From Siphonodentalium dalli (taxonomy: Eukaryota; Mollusca; Scaphopoda; Gadilida; Siphonodentaliidae): a DNA stretch of 64,000 nt. The position numbers were made by a program, and so were the translations under genes. The DNA lies in NCBI GenBank assembly GCA_032622095.1, contig CP136061.1:261052077-261116076 (forward strand), in the 5' to 3' direction. This document shows, in pieces, positions 43,088 through 52,486 of this stretch. Position 1 is the first letter of the stretch. Each line of letters starts with the position of its first letter. Under the pieces are notes generated by a model. The model ran no database searches. It had not been told where the DNA came from and was given only the letters and a program-made list of their open reading frames with translations.

Positions 43088-43440
43088 TGACCCGCCATAT
43101 CAAATTGGCCTAACAATTTTTTATCATTTTTTTAAAATAAATGTTTCTTACAATTTTTAGGACATAAAATAAAAAAACATCCATTACCCTGCAGGGAGCC
43201 CCACACATATATAGAATCATCATATAGTCTGCTCATGTTTGTCTGGGGCTCTGTATGGGTGATATTATAAAATTGTTAAAGAATACAAGGACAAATTATT
43301 AAAATTGTAAACAATTGTTAGGCCAATGCATTCTCTTATATATGCGAGGCGACATATGGTCGACTCGCATATATAAGAGAATGCATTGGCACAGGGTAAA
43401 CTAAATCCCGACTTACGACTGGATTTGATATGGCGGGTCA
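43088..43440. mobile_element. TIR element with nested hairpin MITE half
   Basis: TGACCCGCCATATCAAAT (43088-43105) is perfectly inverted at 43423-43440. Inside, 43321-43396 is one hairpin of the CCAATGCATTCTC family ending CACAGGG, preceded by the AT-rich spacer of that MITE. A second spacer-like piece (GGCCTAACAATTTTTTATCA) starts at 43108. No target-site duplication was assigned. Confidence 0.8.
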
Positions 43441-43499
43441 AATATCTTAATTGGATCCTTGCAACTGCCCTACACTGGAACTAGAGTACATGGTAAACG

Positions 43500-43866
43500 T
43501 ACCACGGTACTACCCCAGTATGCACACCACATCAGCACAGTGGCGCCTGTAATATGGGCTCCATAAAACAATATACCACGGTACTATCCACCACATCAGC
43601 ACAGTGGCACCTGTAATGTGGGCTCCATAAAACAATATACCACGGTACTATCCCAGTATACACACCACATCAGCACAGTGGCACCTGTAATATGGAACAC
43701 GGTACTATCCCAGTATACACACACATCAACACAGTGGTGACTGTAATATGGCACACGGTACTATCCCAGTATACACACACATCAACACAGTGGCACCTGT
43801 AATATGGCACACGGTACTATCCTAGTATACACACCACATCAGTACAGTGGCGCCTGTAATATGGCA
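43500..43866 (+). repeat. Tandem repeat, 55-75-bp unit, about 6 copies
   Basis: The unit contains CACGGTACTATCCCAGTATA, CACACCACATCAGCACAGTG and GC(A/G)CCTGTAATATGG. Some units also carry GCTCCATAAAACAATATACC, others lack it. Confidence 0.9.
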
Positions 43867-43871
43867 CAAAC

Positions 43872-44140
43872 ACAGTATTGGAAATCTGATATTTCTCAGA
43901 ATTTGAACATGTTTTCAGAACATTTATTGGTATTTTTCAGATGTGTGGTACTGACAATTTCACATTTCCCAGAATTTGAGCAAGTTTCCTACATAAACAT
44001 TAGGATTTATCCAGATTTCTGATGTAGGGAATTTCATATTTCCCAGAAATTGAGCAAGTTTTCACAACATTTGTTAGGAGTTATCCAGATTTGTGATACT
44101 GGAAATTTCATATTTCTTGGAAAATGAACAAAATTACCAG
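43872..44140 (+). repeat. Tandem repeat, about 75-bp unit, about 3.5 copies
   Basis: The unit contains GGAAATTTCATATTTCCCAG, AATTTGAGCAAGTTTTC and TTAGGATTTATCCAGATTT, diverged between copies. It directly follows the previous array. Confidence 0.8.
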
Positions 44141-44287
44141 TGGTTTTTTTCCCAAATTTATGCGATCGAAATGTGTTGTAAATATCCAAATTTCTGGTAA
44201 TTGTTAAGCATTTAAATTCCATTGAAATGCCGACTTTTATGGAGTTGGATATCCCACCGAAATTCAATGTAAAACCGCTAAATTTAT

Positions 44288-44599
44288 TCACGTTTTAAAT
44301 TCCCTGAAATTTCTGGTGTTTATTTGGAATTGATTGCACAATTCATACAGTGATAATAGTTGGAATAGAATGACGACATTTAAATAAAAATGGAACGTGT
44401 ATAACACAATCAATAAATCGAGTATAGGGAAGAATAGATCCACCAGCAATGGAAACCCGAAGACCAAGTTTGTCAACAGAGTGAATATCACGTTTATTTG
44501 GCAGTGACAACTGCGATAAACTGCCTTAACCATAGACCATATACCCACTATCAACGAGAGTAGTGGCATTCCTTCCGTAAAGAAATACTTCGGTCTCAT
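44288..44599 (-). CDS. Unrecognised hydrophobic open frame
   Basis: This 103-residue frame begins with ATG and contains two strongly hydrophobic stretches (LVFGFPLLVDLFFPILDLLI and FYLNVVILFQLLSL), so it could encode a small membrane protein. However, AT-rich DNA often gives such frames. No family, splice signal or promoter is recognised, and nothing nearby supports it. Confidence 0.15.
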   Translation of the reverse strand: MRPKYFFTEGMPLLSLIVGIWSMVKAVYRSCHCQINVIFTLLTNLVFGFPLLVDLFFPILDLLIVLYTFHFYLNVVILFQLLSLYELCNQFQINTRNFREFKT

Positions 44600-44681
44600 T
44601 AGGTTGACATACTAATCGATCAATCAAGTTGATACTGTTTTATTTAACGCCCTCTGCCTGGCCAATGTCGGGGATTGTAGG
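44600..44681. other. Short spacer before the hAT-like MITE
   Basis: GCCTGGCCAATGTCGGGGAT precedes the element. Nothing else is seen. Confidence 0.4.
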
Positions 44682-44689
44682 CTTTTGGA

Positions 44690-45290
44690 CAGAGTCCGCG
44701 CTGGACCGAAATGTAGTTTTGCCAAATGATTTGCCAAATGAAAATATTTTTTGCCAAATTCTAATAGAATTTGCCAAATGTTATCCCTGATAGTATCATT
44801 TTCTGCAACCTTGATTGAGTTTTATGTTTCGACACTCGCGGTTTGAATGACGTTTCATATCGATAGGAAAGCAGTTAGTTAATCATTATACTGGCATATC
44901 TATTGTGGTTTATCATACAACAATAAACAAATCACCGAACAATAAAATGGTAGAAGAGTTGCTTCGCCAGAAGGGAACATCATAAGAGGATTGGCTATGT
45001 AAACACCACCATCACACTAAATATTGTTAATCACTATAACCCATCGATTATAATGTTACCAGATGATCTGCATCTTAATGGAGGTGATAATATTTCCGAA
45101 ACCATATAAACGCCACTAATATAGTTATATTGCAATATTTTCCTAAAATGAATGGTATTGATTGACCGATATGTTTCAACTTTATTGAGGAATTAAAAAG
45201 TTACTTGCCAAAACTTTTGCCAAATATGTTTTCCCAAATGTGAATTATTTTTGCCATTGGCAAATTTGGCAAGTGACAGTGCGAACCCTG
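44690..45290. mobile_element. hAT-like MITE, 601 bp, 8-bp TSD
   Basis: The ends are CAGAGTCCGCGCTG and CAGTGCGAACCCTG, which are inverted with the CAGRGTYCGC-type pattern of hAT transposons. CTTTTGGA (44682-44689) and CTTTTGGG (45291-45298) are a 7/8-matching 8-bp target duplication. Subterminal TTTGCCAAAT repeats occur at least four times on the left and are mirrored on the right (AAATTTGGCAAG), as expected for transposase binding sites. There is no transposase frame. Confidence 0.88.
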
Positions 45291-45349
45291 CTTTTGGGTG
45301 TGGCTCATAGTGCTTCCGTGACCCATTTTGATGAAATCATTAATTGAAT

Positions 45350-45640
45350 CTAAACCGCGATCATGACCTGGACATTGACGTTGACCTGTATTTCCCGACG
45401 CCCAACCCCCCCCCCTCGTCCACGACCGAAGTCGGAACCCCTCTGTGGTGTGAAGTTTGCACGTCCTCGTCCTCGTCGAAAACCAAAGTTAGACTGTGGA
45501 TACGTCTGTGGTGGTGATTGGGGTGGAGGTTGTTGTGGTGGTGGTTGTGAAACTCTGGTATGATCGAGGCGCTGCAAGATCAAGTCGAGCTTTTGGTATA
45601 TTTGCTGTCTAGTAGCTTCTCCAAGACAAGTTTCCTATCA
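45350..45640 (-). pseudogene. Proline/RGG-rich reading frame fragment
   Basis: On the minus strand an open frame reads LGEATRQQIYQKLDLILQRL, then a proline/glutamine stretch (PPPQQPPPQSPPQTYPQ), then FGFRRGRGRANF and RGSDFGRGRGGGVGRRE. This ordered bias (helix, P/Q, RGG) is more protein-like than its surroundings and could be the nucleic-acid-binding end of a gag-like or other RNA-binding protein. Upstream the frame is lost in the 31-bp tandem array. Family not recognised. Confidence 0.3.
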
Positions 45641-45657
45641 AACATCTCGAGAAGATC

Positions 45658-45955
45658 AAACCTGTCTGGTGCTGGATCAACTCCGATACAACCTGTCTGG
45701 TGCTGGATCAACTCCGATACAACCTGTCTGGTGCTGGATCAACTCCGATACAACCTGTCTGGTGCTGGATCAACTCCGATACAACCTGTCTGGTGCTGGA
45801 TCAACTCCGATACATGCTGCTGGTGCTGGATCAACTCCGATACATGCTGCTGGGCTGGTGCTGGATCAACTCCGATACAAACCTGTCTGGTGCTGGATCA
45901 ACTCCGATACAAACCTGTCTGGTGCTGGATCAACTCCGATACATGCTGCTGGGCT
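45658..45955 (+). repeat. Tandem repeat, 31-bp unit, about 9 copies
   Basis: The unit is CTGGTGCTGGATCAACTCCG followed by ATACAACCTGT, with variants ACATGCTGCTGG and ACAAACCTGT. As 31 is not divisible by three, the frame shifts in each unit, producing overlapping open frames that are not genes. Confidence 0.95.
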
Positions 45956-46426
45956 TGCTTCCCTGTAGTACCAGAAGTGGCATGAACTCTAAGCGCTTTT
46001 CCCGCTATAAGAATTTCTCTGAACAAAATGTCACAACTGGCACATCTATGACGAATCGGACTATTCAACTGTTCTGAGTGTAAAGACGAGAAGCAATTAT
46101 GCCGAAGCATTTACAATGTTGATCGCAGCTTCCAAAATAGATTCCAATCTGCAACCAAAAGCTGTAACTGACCCACATGGCTTCTGAGTAGAGTTGAAAA
46201 AAACTTGCATTAGCATATCATTTGATCAAATTGATCAAACGTGTGCAACCTTGGCATGTTCCCCTCGTGAAATAATAACGCGATGTACCATTACCCGAAG
46301 GGATCAACAAATAGCCTGCAGAAGCCCACTATCTCATATTTCAGGGTCGCTCGACAAGCAATGGATCTCACACACGTTAATTGGTGTCACCACGAAAATC
46401 AAGGTATCCTGTGTATAAAAGTACTT
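45956..46426. other. Non-coding, possible decayed coding region on minus strand
   Basis: Minus-strand frames are open over 45898-46110 but no domain is recognised. The region may belong to the same decayed unit as 45350-45640. Confidence 0.3.
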
Positions 46427-46961
46427 ACAGTACCAGTCAAAAGAAGTGGTATATTAAGCGCTCTATTTTCGCGCGCAATATCGCAATAATATTGCAAGTG
46501 GAAACGCTTATAAGCGCGCCGCTTGCGATATCATTGCAATATGTTGCGCTTAATATCGCAATAGTTCGCGCTTAATATATTGCAATATCGCGCGCTCTAT
46601 ATTGCAACGTCTTGCGCTCAAAATTGTGAGATTTAAAGAAAATTATTGCTTCTGCTATATTGTTTGGCATAAATAGAGACAATGTTTTAGATTTGTATAT
46701 AAATATAGTTGTAAATGTTATATGTACACTATATGTACACTACATGCACATTATTTATCTAATATAGATATGCAATATCGGGTCTGTATGAAACTTTGTC
46801 GCGCTCAATATTGCGACAATGCGCGCTTAATATCGCAATATTCTGCGCTCAATATCGCAATAATAAGCGCGACAGATATTTGCGCATTTTTCGAAATTAA
46901 GCGCGCTCAATATCGTAATAAAGGCGCGCCTCAATATACCACTTCTTCTGACTGTTACTGT
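46427..46961. mobile_element. TIR element filled with GCGCAATATTGCGC-type palindromes
   Basis: ACAGTACCAGTCAAAAGAAG at 46427 matches, inverted, CTTCTTCTGACTGTTACTGT ending 46961. The match continues through GTGGTATATT(A/G)AGCGC. The interior on both sides is packed with alternating GCGCGC and CAATATCGCAATA motifs, most of them self-complementary. No coding content was seen. The superfamily is not assigned. Confidence 0.8.
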
Positions 46962-47904
46962 ACCTGTTTGAAGTATTGTTCTCAGCGGGAAGTTCATTAT
47001 TATATAGAGTTGGTCCTTGTTTCTTAATCACATCAATAACATTTTGCATAGCAGTTTTCGGTATATATGTGCTTGGAATAATATACTTTCCTGAGGCTTT
47101 AAAACACCTATATCGTTTCCTCTTCACATTTTGATGAGGAAGACATCATTTATAATTAATAAACTAATTATAATATAATGAACCATATATTTAAATTGTT
47201 CAAGAAACAAATAAAGAGAATATGAACTGGTATAACTGACGTTCAGAAAAATACTAGTGAGAATTATACATCATACATTTGGTAAGTAAATATTAACTTA
47301 ATTTACTAATCACGAAGTAACTGAGACTGGGTCAACTGAATTTTTTACTATCAGATTTAACACACGGCACAATCGTGTTGATGATTCTGCGACCAATTTC
47401 ACGATTTTGGGGCTTGACAACCACGGTGCCTTCGGCAGTTTAACGATTCTGCGACCTTATTATACGTAACATTTTATGACAAACTTAGATAAAGGGGAAT
47501 TTTACTGAATTGGGGCGACAAAACTGGGCTTCGTGTTGTTTTCATTGTATAGAGTAGGCTTTTTAGGTCCATCAGGTTGACTCACGGAATACATACGGGG
47601 ATGAGATCTATAAATAAAATGAGTCACAATCGGCTCGGTCAAAAATCAATGAGTTAATCTTATTCCCTGTAACATCGTCAATAGTTCAGGAAGGATAACT
47701 CCATTTGTATAGAATGTCTCCTGAGGCTTGAATGAACTAAATGTTTTCCAGCGGCCAGTGTTAACATTTTGTCACACCCACGCTGAATTCCTGAGATTTG
47801 ATTTGTATGACTTCATAAGGTCATGAAGGCCAACCCTTCCGACATATTTTTCCACAGAGGAGTGCTTTTCGAGCCACGCCTATTTGGACATTTCAAGATA
47901 CAAG
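46962..47904. other. Non-coding, nothing recognised
   Basis: AT-rich, no exon or repeat signal that I can support. Confidence 0.4.
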
Positions 47905-48112
47905 TTTTCAGAATCAGAATCAGTTTATTACAAAAGCTATGATTTAACACAGAACATGCAATATATATATATATATATATGTACAATAGCAGGTAAATAT
48001 AGTGGCTATAATTTTATACTCATGCCACAGCCATAATAACATATAATATTTATATATCTCAACCCCTCTGGGTGAAGGCAAGCCCATTCCCATCTTATCA
48101 CCCACATCGAAT
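47905..48112 (-). mobile_element. Retroelement-like 3' end (minus strand)
   Basis: Read on the minus strand the segment ends TTTTGTAATAAACTGATTCT followed by GATTCTGAAAA, a polyadenylation-signal-plus-short-repeat tail of the kind that ends many invertebrate LINEs. A TA microsatellite lies at 47963-47980. Its upstream side abuts the fragment copied from the HtrL gene end. Confidence 0.5.
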
Positions 48113-48270
48113 AATGCAGGGATGGGACGTGCGTTATCTGTATCGTACAAGTAGCCATGGTGGGAGGTGGGTTATCCGTAGAGTAGCTAGGGGTTGGAGG
48201 TGGTAACATTTATTCAACAGTTTTAAATCATGGGATGTACGTATAAAGCGTATAAAAGTGCGTAAATACC
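48113..48270 (-). pseudogene. Duplicated fragment: end of the HtrL-like gene plus minisatellite
   Basis: GGTGGGAGGTGGGTTATC, GTAGCTAGGGGTTGGAGGTG and CAGTTTT(A)AATCATGGGATG repeat 59250-59400 with about 90 percent identity. On the minus strand it carries the last 12-14 codons of the HtrL-like gene, with the stop codon changed from TAA to TTA, plus two to three minisatellite units. It is a small partial copy, not a gene. Confidence 0.85.
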
Positions 48271-48451
48271 GTGTTCATAGTTGTTGTTTTTTTAATCATT
48301 TCGATGCGTCTTTTTTTGGTTATACAGAATGCTCGAAGGTAGTTCAGATTTTTATCGACCTATTTCGTTACCGGGAACAATTCAAAGACGAATAATATGT
48401 GTAGTGTGAAGCACAAACCGCCAAGTGGCTTCCAATCATGTCGCTTATGCA
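48271..48451. other. Spacer, nothing recognised
   Basis: No feature beyond a T-run at about 48285-48320. Confidence 0.4.
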
Positions 48452-49400
48452 GTGACTTTGCTAACCCAATTTTCCCCAAATTTGATGGAGTCCAAAATAA
48501 AGGTTTCTGTTCATTTTTATTAGTAATCACAGCAACCAAACCCATTGTGCATCATTTTAAGAGTATAAATCATGGTGAATTATGTTAGAAATACAAAATG
48601 TGAAATTTATAGAAGTTTTTAAAATATTTTATTTTTTTTGGAACCCACATTCAACAAACACAAATTCCATATCTAAGAAAAACATATGGGTATGTGAACT
48701 GAACACTGTCAACAACGATGAACAATAAAGATATACTCACATTTCTTCAGTGTTCTTCAGATTTTTGGCTTGGAAGCAGTTGTTTACAAATGGTAGATGT
48801 CATTGCTCAGTAATGCTATTTGGGAACTGAATTTGATGGGTCAAGATAATGTTCACTCAAGTCAGCTGGGATTATGATCACCAGGTGCTGACCCATGAGA
48901 ATATTATCTCCTGATTGGTGACTTAGTTTCTGGGCTACGGGGTGCCCCCAGATTGAGGATTACACTATTCTTTTGCCAAGAGATTCACAACACACCACTG
49001 TCCACAGATATTAATAATCAACTGTCACATCCCAACAAGCAATGTCAGGCAAATCACTCAATCATTTGTAAACAATTGGTTCTTAGTAATTTTATCAAAG
49101 AACGCTTGATAAATATGAATATTATTTTAGTGTTCATCATTCTTCACAGTGTTCAGTACACATTGCCATATTTTTTCGCAGATATGGACTTTGTGTTTGT
49201 TGAATTTGGGTTCGAAAAAATAGATTTTAGAAAGCTATACAAATTTCACATCAAGTATTTCTAACATAATCTACCATGAATTATACTCTTAAAATATTGC
49301 ATCAATGGGTTTGGTTACTGTGATTACTAACAAAAGTGAACATAATCCTATATTTTGACTCCATCAAATGTGGGGGAAATTGGGTTAGCAAAGTCCTTAA
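48452..49400. mobile_element. Foldback element, about 950 bp
   Basis: GACTTTGCTAACCCAATTTT (about 48450) pairs with AAATTGGGTTAGCAAAGTCC (ending about 49400). TAGTAATCACAGCAACCAAA pairs with TTTGGTTACTGTGATTACTA. TTCAACAAACACAAATTCCA pairs with GGACTTTGTGTTTGTTGAAT. Similarity reaches inward to about 48812 and 49040 (TTGTTTACAAATG), giving arms of about 360 bp and a loop of about 230 bp. Open frames within it arise from this structure and are not called. Confidence 0.88.
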
Positions 49401-49619
49401 CGTCTATTTCACTGGTAATTCAACAGAAGACATTAAATACATTGTATATAGTAGCAGAGCTGTGTTGAGAACCAATGATATAGCGTATTCTGTTGAATAA
49501 TACATATTGGCAGAGCGGGCATCACGGAGTTATAGAAGTCCGTAGATTTTCTACGACAGTTGCACGATGGACAACAACTGCCTTTGAACAGTCATATATT
49601 AACCCTTTCATGACACACA
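49401..49619. other. Spacer, nothing recognised
   Basis: No supported feature. Confidence 0.4.
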
Positions 49620-50560
49620 ACGGCACGGATAACCTTTAACTATATGTATGTGTAACTACTCGTCCAACGGACAATGACAACATTACTTTTGTGTGGAATT
49701 ACTCATCCATGGGATAACATTAACATTTAACATGTGTATGTAACTACTCGTCCAACGGACTGCGATAGGATTTAACTATTTTACTTGTAACTATGTACAT
49801 CCAGTGGACTACAATAACCTTTAACTACGTTTGTGCGTAACTACTCGCCCAGCGGCAGACGATAACCTTTAACTACATTTGTGCGTAAATACTCGCCCAG
49901 CGGCAGACGATAACCTTTAACTACATTTGTGCGTAACTACTCGCCCAGCGGCAGACGATAACCTTTAACTACATTTGTGCGTAAATACTCGCCCAGCGGC
50001 AGACGATAACCTTTAACTACATTTGTGCGTAAATACTCGCCCAGCGGCAGACGATAACCTTTAACTACATTTGTGCGTAAATACTCGCCCAGCGGCAGAC
50101 GATAACCTTTAACTACATTTGTGCGTAACTACTCGCCCAGCGGCAGACGATAACCTTTAACTACATTTGTGCGTAAATACTCGCCCAGCGGCAGACGATA
50201 ACCTTTAACTACATTTGTGCGTAAATACTCGCCCAGCGGCAGACGATAACCTTTAACTACATTTGTGCGTAAATACTCGCCCAGCGGCAGACGATAACCT
50301 TTAACTACATTTGTGCGTAAATACTCGCCCAGCGGCAGACGATAACCTTTAACTACATTTGTGCGTAAATACTCGCCCAGCGGCAGACGATAACCTTTAA
50401 CTACATTTGTGCGTAACTACTCGCCCAGCGGCAGACGATAACCTTTAACTACATTTGTGCGTAAATACTCGCCCAGCGGCAGACGATAACCTTTAACTAC
50501 ATTTGTGCGTAAATACTCGCCCAGCGGCAGACGATAACCTTTAACTATATGGTGTGTAAT
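49620..50560 (+). repeat. Satellite array, 48-bp unit, about 15 near-identical copies plus diverged edge
   Basis: The core unit is AACTACATTTGTGCGTAAAT, ACTCGCCCAGCGGCAGACGA, TAACCTTT. From about 49835 to 50550 units are almost identical and differ mainly at one position (GTAACTACTCG or GTAAATACTCG). From 49620 to 49830 four older units are strongly diverged (ACTCGTCCAACGGACAATGA and similar). The gradient from diverged edge to homogeneous core indicates recent expansion or gene conversion. Confidence 0.97.
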
Positions 50561-51359
50561 TACTCTGTATAATTAATATATACATGTATAGGCCTTATAC
50601 TGTTATCGCGTGTTTAAACATTTACATAACTGATGAATAACCAGCCGCTCTACTATCCTAACTATTTGTGTTGACATGTAGATAGCCGTGGGTTCATTCC
50701 TTTCGGTTGTCAGTAGGCCTATCACGCTAGCGTTTATCTGCCCGCTCGGTGGGTCGGTAATGCGTTGCGTATCTTGTCCTAAGTTATCAGGTCAGACACC
50801 ATCTTTGCCATATTGGCATAAAACGTAAAACAAGTGCCATTGAACAGTTCTATTTTAACCCTTTCATGTCCCACAGAGAGCCACACATAGACTGCAGCAG
50901 ACGACATGCCGTGGTGCATGGTTCCATCGATGTGAGGCTCCATTTGTTAGGGAGATTCGCATATATATATGAGAATGCACTGTGCTTGCAGGGTTTCTAA
51001 CGACGTTAGCGCTATGGAAGGAAGTCGCCATGGCGTGTATGTGTGGTGCTAGTTGCGAGACGTTGTGACTGACTCTGTGGTGTCAGTTACGAACTGTTAG
51101 AGATAACGAGGAAGAAATATTACAATAAACTTAGGCTAGTTGACCTCCAACAGTTCGTATAAAGTAATAATATTACTGTTAAAGTGATGTGGAATGGAGC
51201 ACTCGGATTGGATAAAATACTTTATTCTTTACTCGGATTGGATGATCGGATGGTAATATAGAATAAAGTATTTTAGTTATTTTATTAGCTAATATATAAT
51301 AAGGTGGATAATATGTCATTAGGTTTATCCGTATAGTATATGATTCTGTGTCCGTTAAG
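50561..51359. other. Non-coding; hairpin MITE remnant near 50960
   Basis: GATTCGCATATATATATGAGAATGCACT near 50955 resembles one arm of the hairpin MITE of 41-43 kb. CACTCGGATTGGAT is repeated at 51200 and 51232. No gene was recognised. Confidence 0.4.
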
Positions 51360-52095
51360 TTCTCCCGAAAATACGCACATTATCTGCTTATAATATCACT
51401 TGGTTTAGATAGATAATCTGCTTAGCTTCACCTCATTTTGAGTCTATAATGTGCTGAAAATGCGAGCGTTAAAGTCACATTATCGACTCATAATGAGGCG
51501 ATTCTAAGCAGATTATGTGGGGACAATGACACAAGTAAACCAACTCACTCTTCATGTGTACGCTCTTTAACGTGTGTTTTCACTGTGGCCCGCGCCACAA
51601 AACGAAATAACGGGTATGAGTCATGTATGAGTCAATTATCTGCTTATCTCGGATTCAAATAATCACATTATGTACCTATTTCATATTATAGGTCGATTGT
51701 GTGCGTATTTGCGTTAGGATATGTTGCATAGAGGCGAGGTTTATCAGACGGACCTTTTCTGTACAAAATAGAGGATGTGGGCTATCTATACAAGAGCTAC
51801 CCCAGTCATATTTCCTTATGACGGATAGAGCAGCCTTTTCTCCCAAAAACCCGTACATTATCTGCCTATAATTTAACTTGTTTTAGGTAGATAATCTGCT
51901 TAGAATTGCCTCATTTTGAGTCAATAATGTGTTGAAAACGAGAGCGTTTAGTCACATTATCGACTCATAATGAGACGATTCTAAGCAGATTATGTCCGGA
52001 CAATGACACAAATAAACCAACTCACGACTGCTCAGGTGTACGCTCTTTATAATATGTTTTCACTGTGGCCCACGCCACAAAACGAGTTAACGGGG
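51360..52095 (+). repeat. Tandem duplication, about 477-bp period, each copy with an inverted repeat
   Basis: ACATTATCTGC(T/C)TATAAT occurs at 51378 and 51855. Both copies continue through AGATAATCTGCTTAG, CCTCATTTTGAGTC, CACATTATCGACTCATAATG, CTAAGCAGATTATGT, ACAATGACACAA(G/A)TAAACC and GTGTACGCTCTTTA to TTTTCACTGTGGCCC. In each copy GATAATCTGCTTAG...ATAATGTG is inverted as CACATTAT...CTAAGCAGATTAT, so the duplicated unit contains a hairpin of about 43-bp arms. Confidence 0.88.
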
Positions 52096-52486
52096 GGGGG
52101 TAGTAAAAAATGTGCTGGAAGGCATGCCGGGGTGGGTGGGTGGCCCGAGGAGCATAAAAACGTGTGTTTTACAACCTCGTGCAAATTTTTTATTAAAGAC
52201 CTTTTGTGCCCTTATTTGACATTGCTTACAGTTTAAAACATATTATAAGAATTTATAACTGCAAAAAACACCATATTTATGTTACTGGGACCTCATATGG
52301 GCCTTAGTGGAGATGACATTAAGCTGTAAGAATTTGTAACTGCAAAAACACCATTTTTATGTTAATGGGACATCATATGGGTCTTAGTTGAGATGGAGCT
52401 ATGGCATGTTGCATATGGGGCGGTGGGGTGAAAAAATCCTTACCGACACCTTCGAAAAGAAGCTTCGAGAAATGTCAAACTGAAAT
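52096..52486. repeat. G-rich dispersed repeat and a 90-bp direct duplication
   Basis: ATGCCGGGGTGGGTGGGTGG at 52125 belongs to the family seen at 12.3 and 37.7 kb. TAAGAATTTATAACTGCAAA at 52244 and TAAGAATTTGTAACTGCAAA at 52328 begin two direct copies that also share CACCAT(A/T)TTTATGTTA and CATATGGG(C/T)CTTAGT. Confidence 0.65.

Noticed and set aside
45560-46077. Frames containing repeated WCWINSDT or LVLDQLRY
   Set aside because: 31-bp tandem repeat translated in shifting frames.
48953-49264. 103-residue open frame with a hydrophobic stretch
   Set aside because: It lies across the loop and arm of a foldback element and its sequence is explained by that structure.
49835-50550. CRISPR array
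   Set aside because: Unit is a head-to-tail 48-bp satellite with no unique spacers, in a eukaryotic context.
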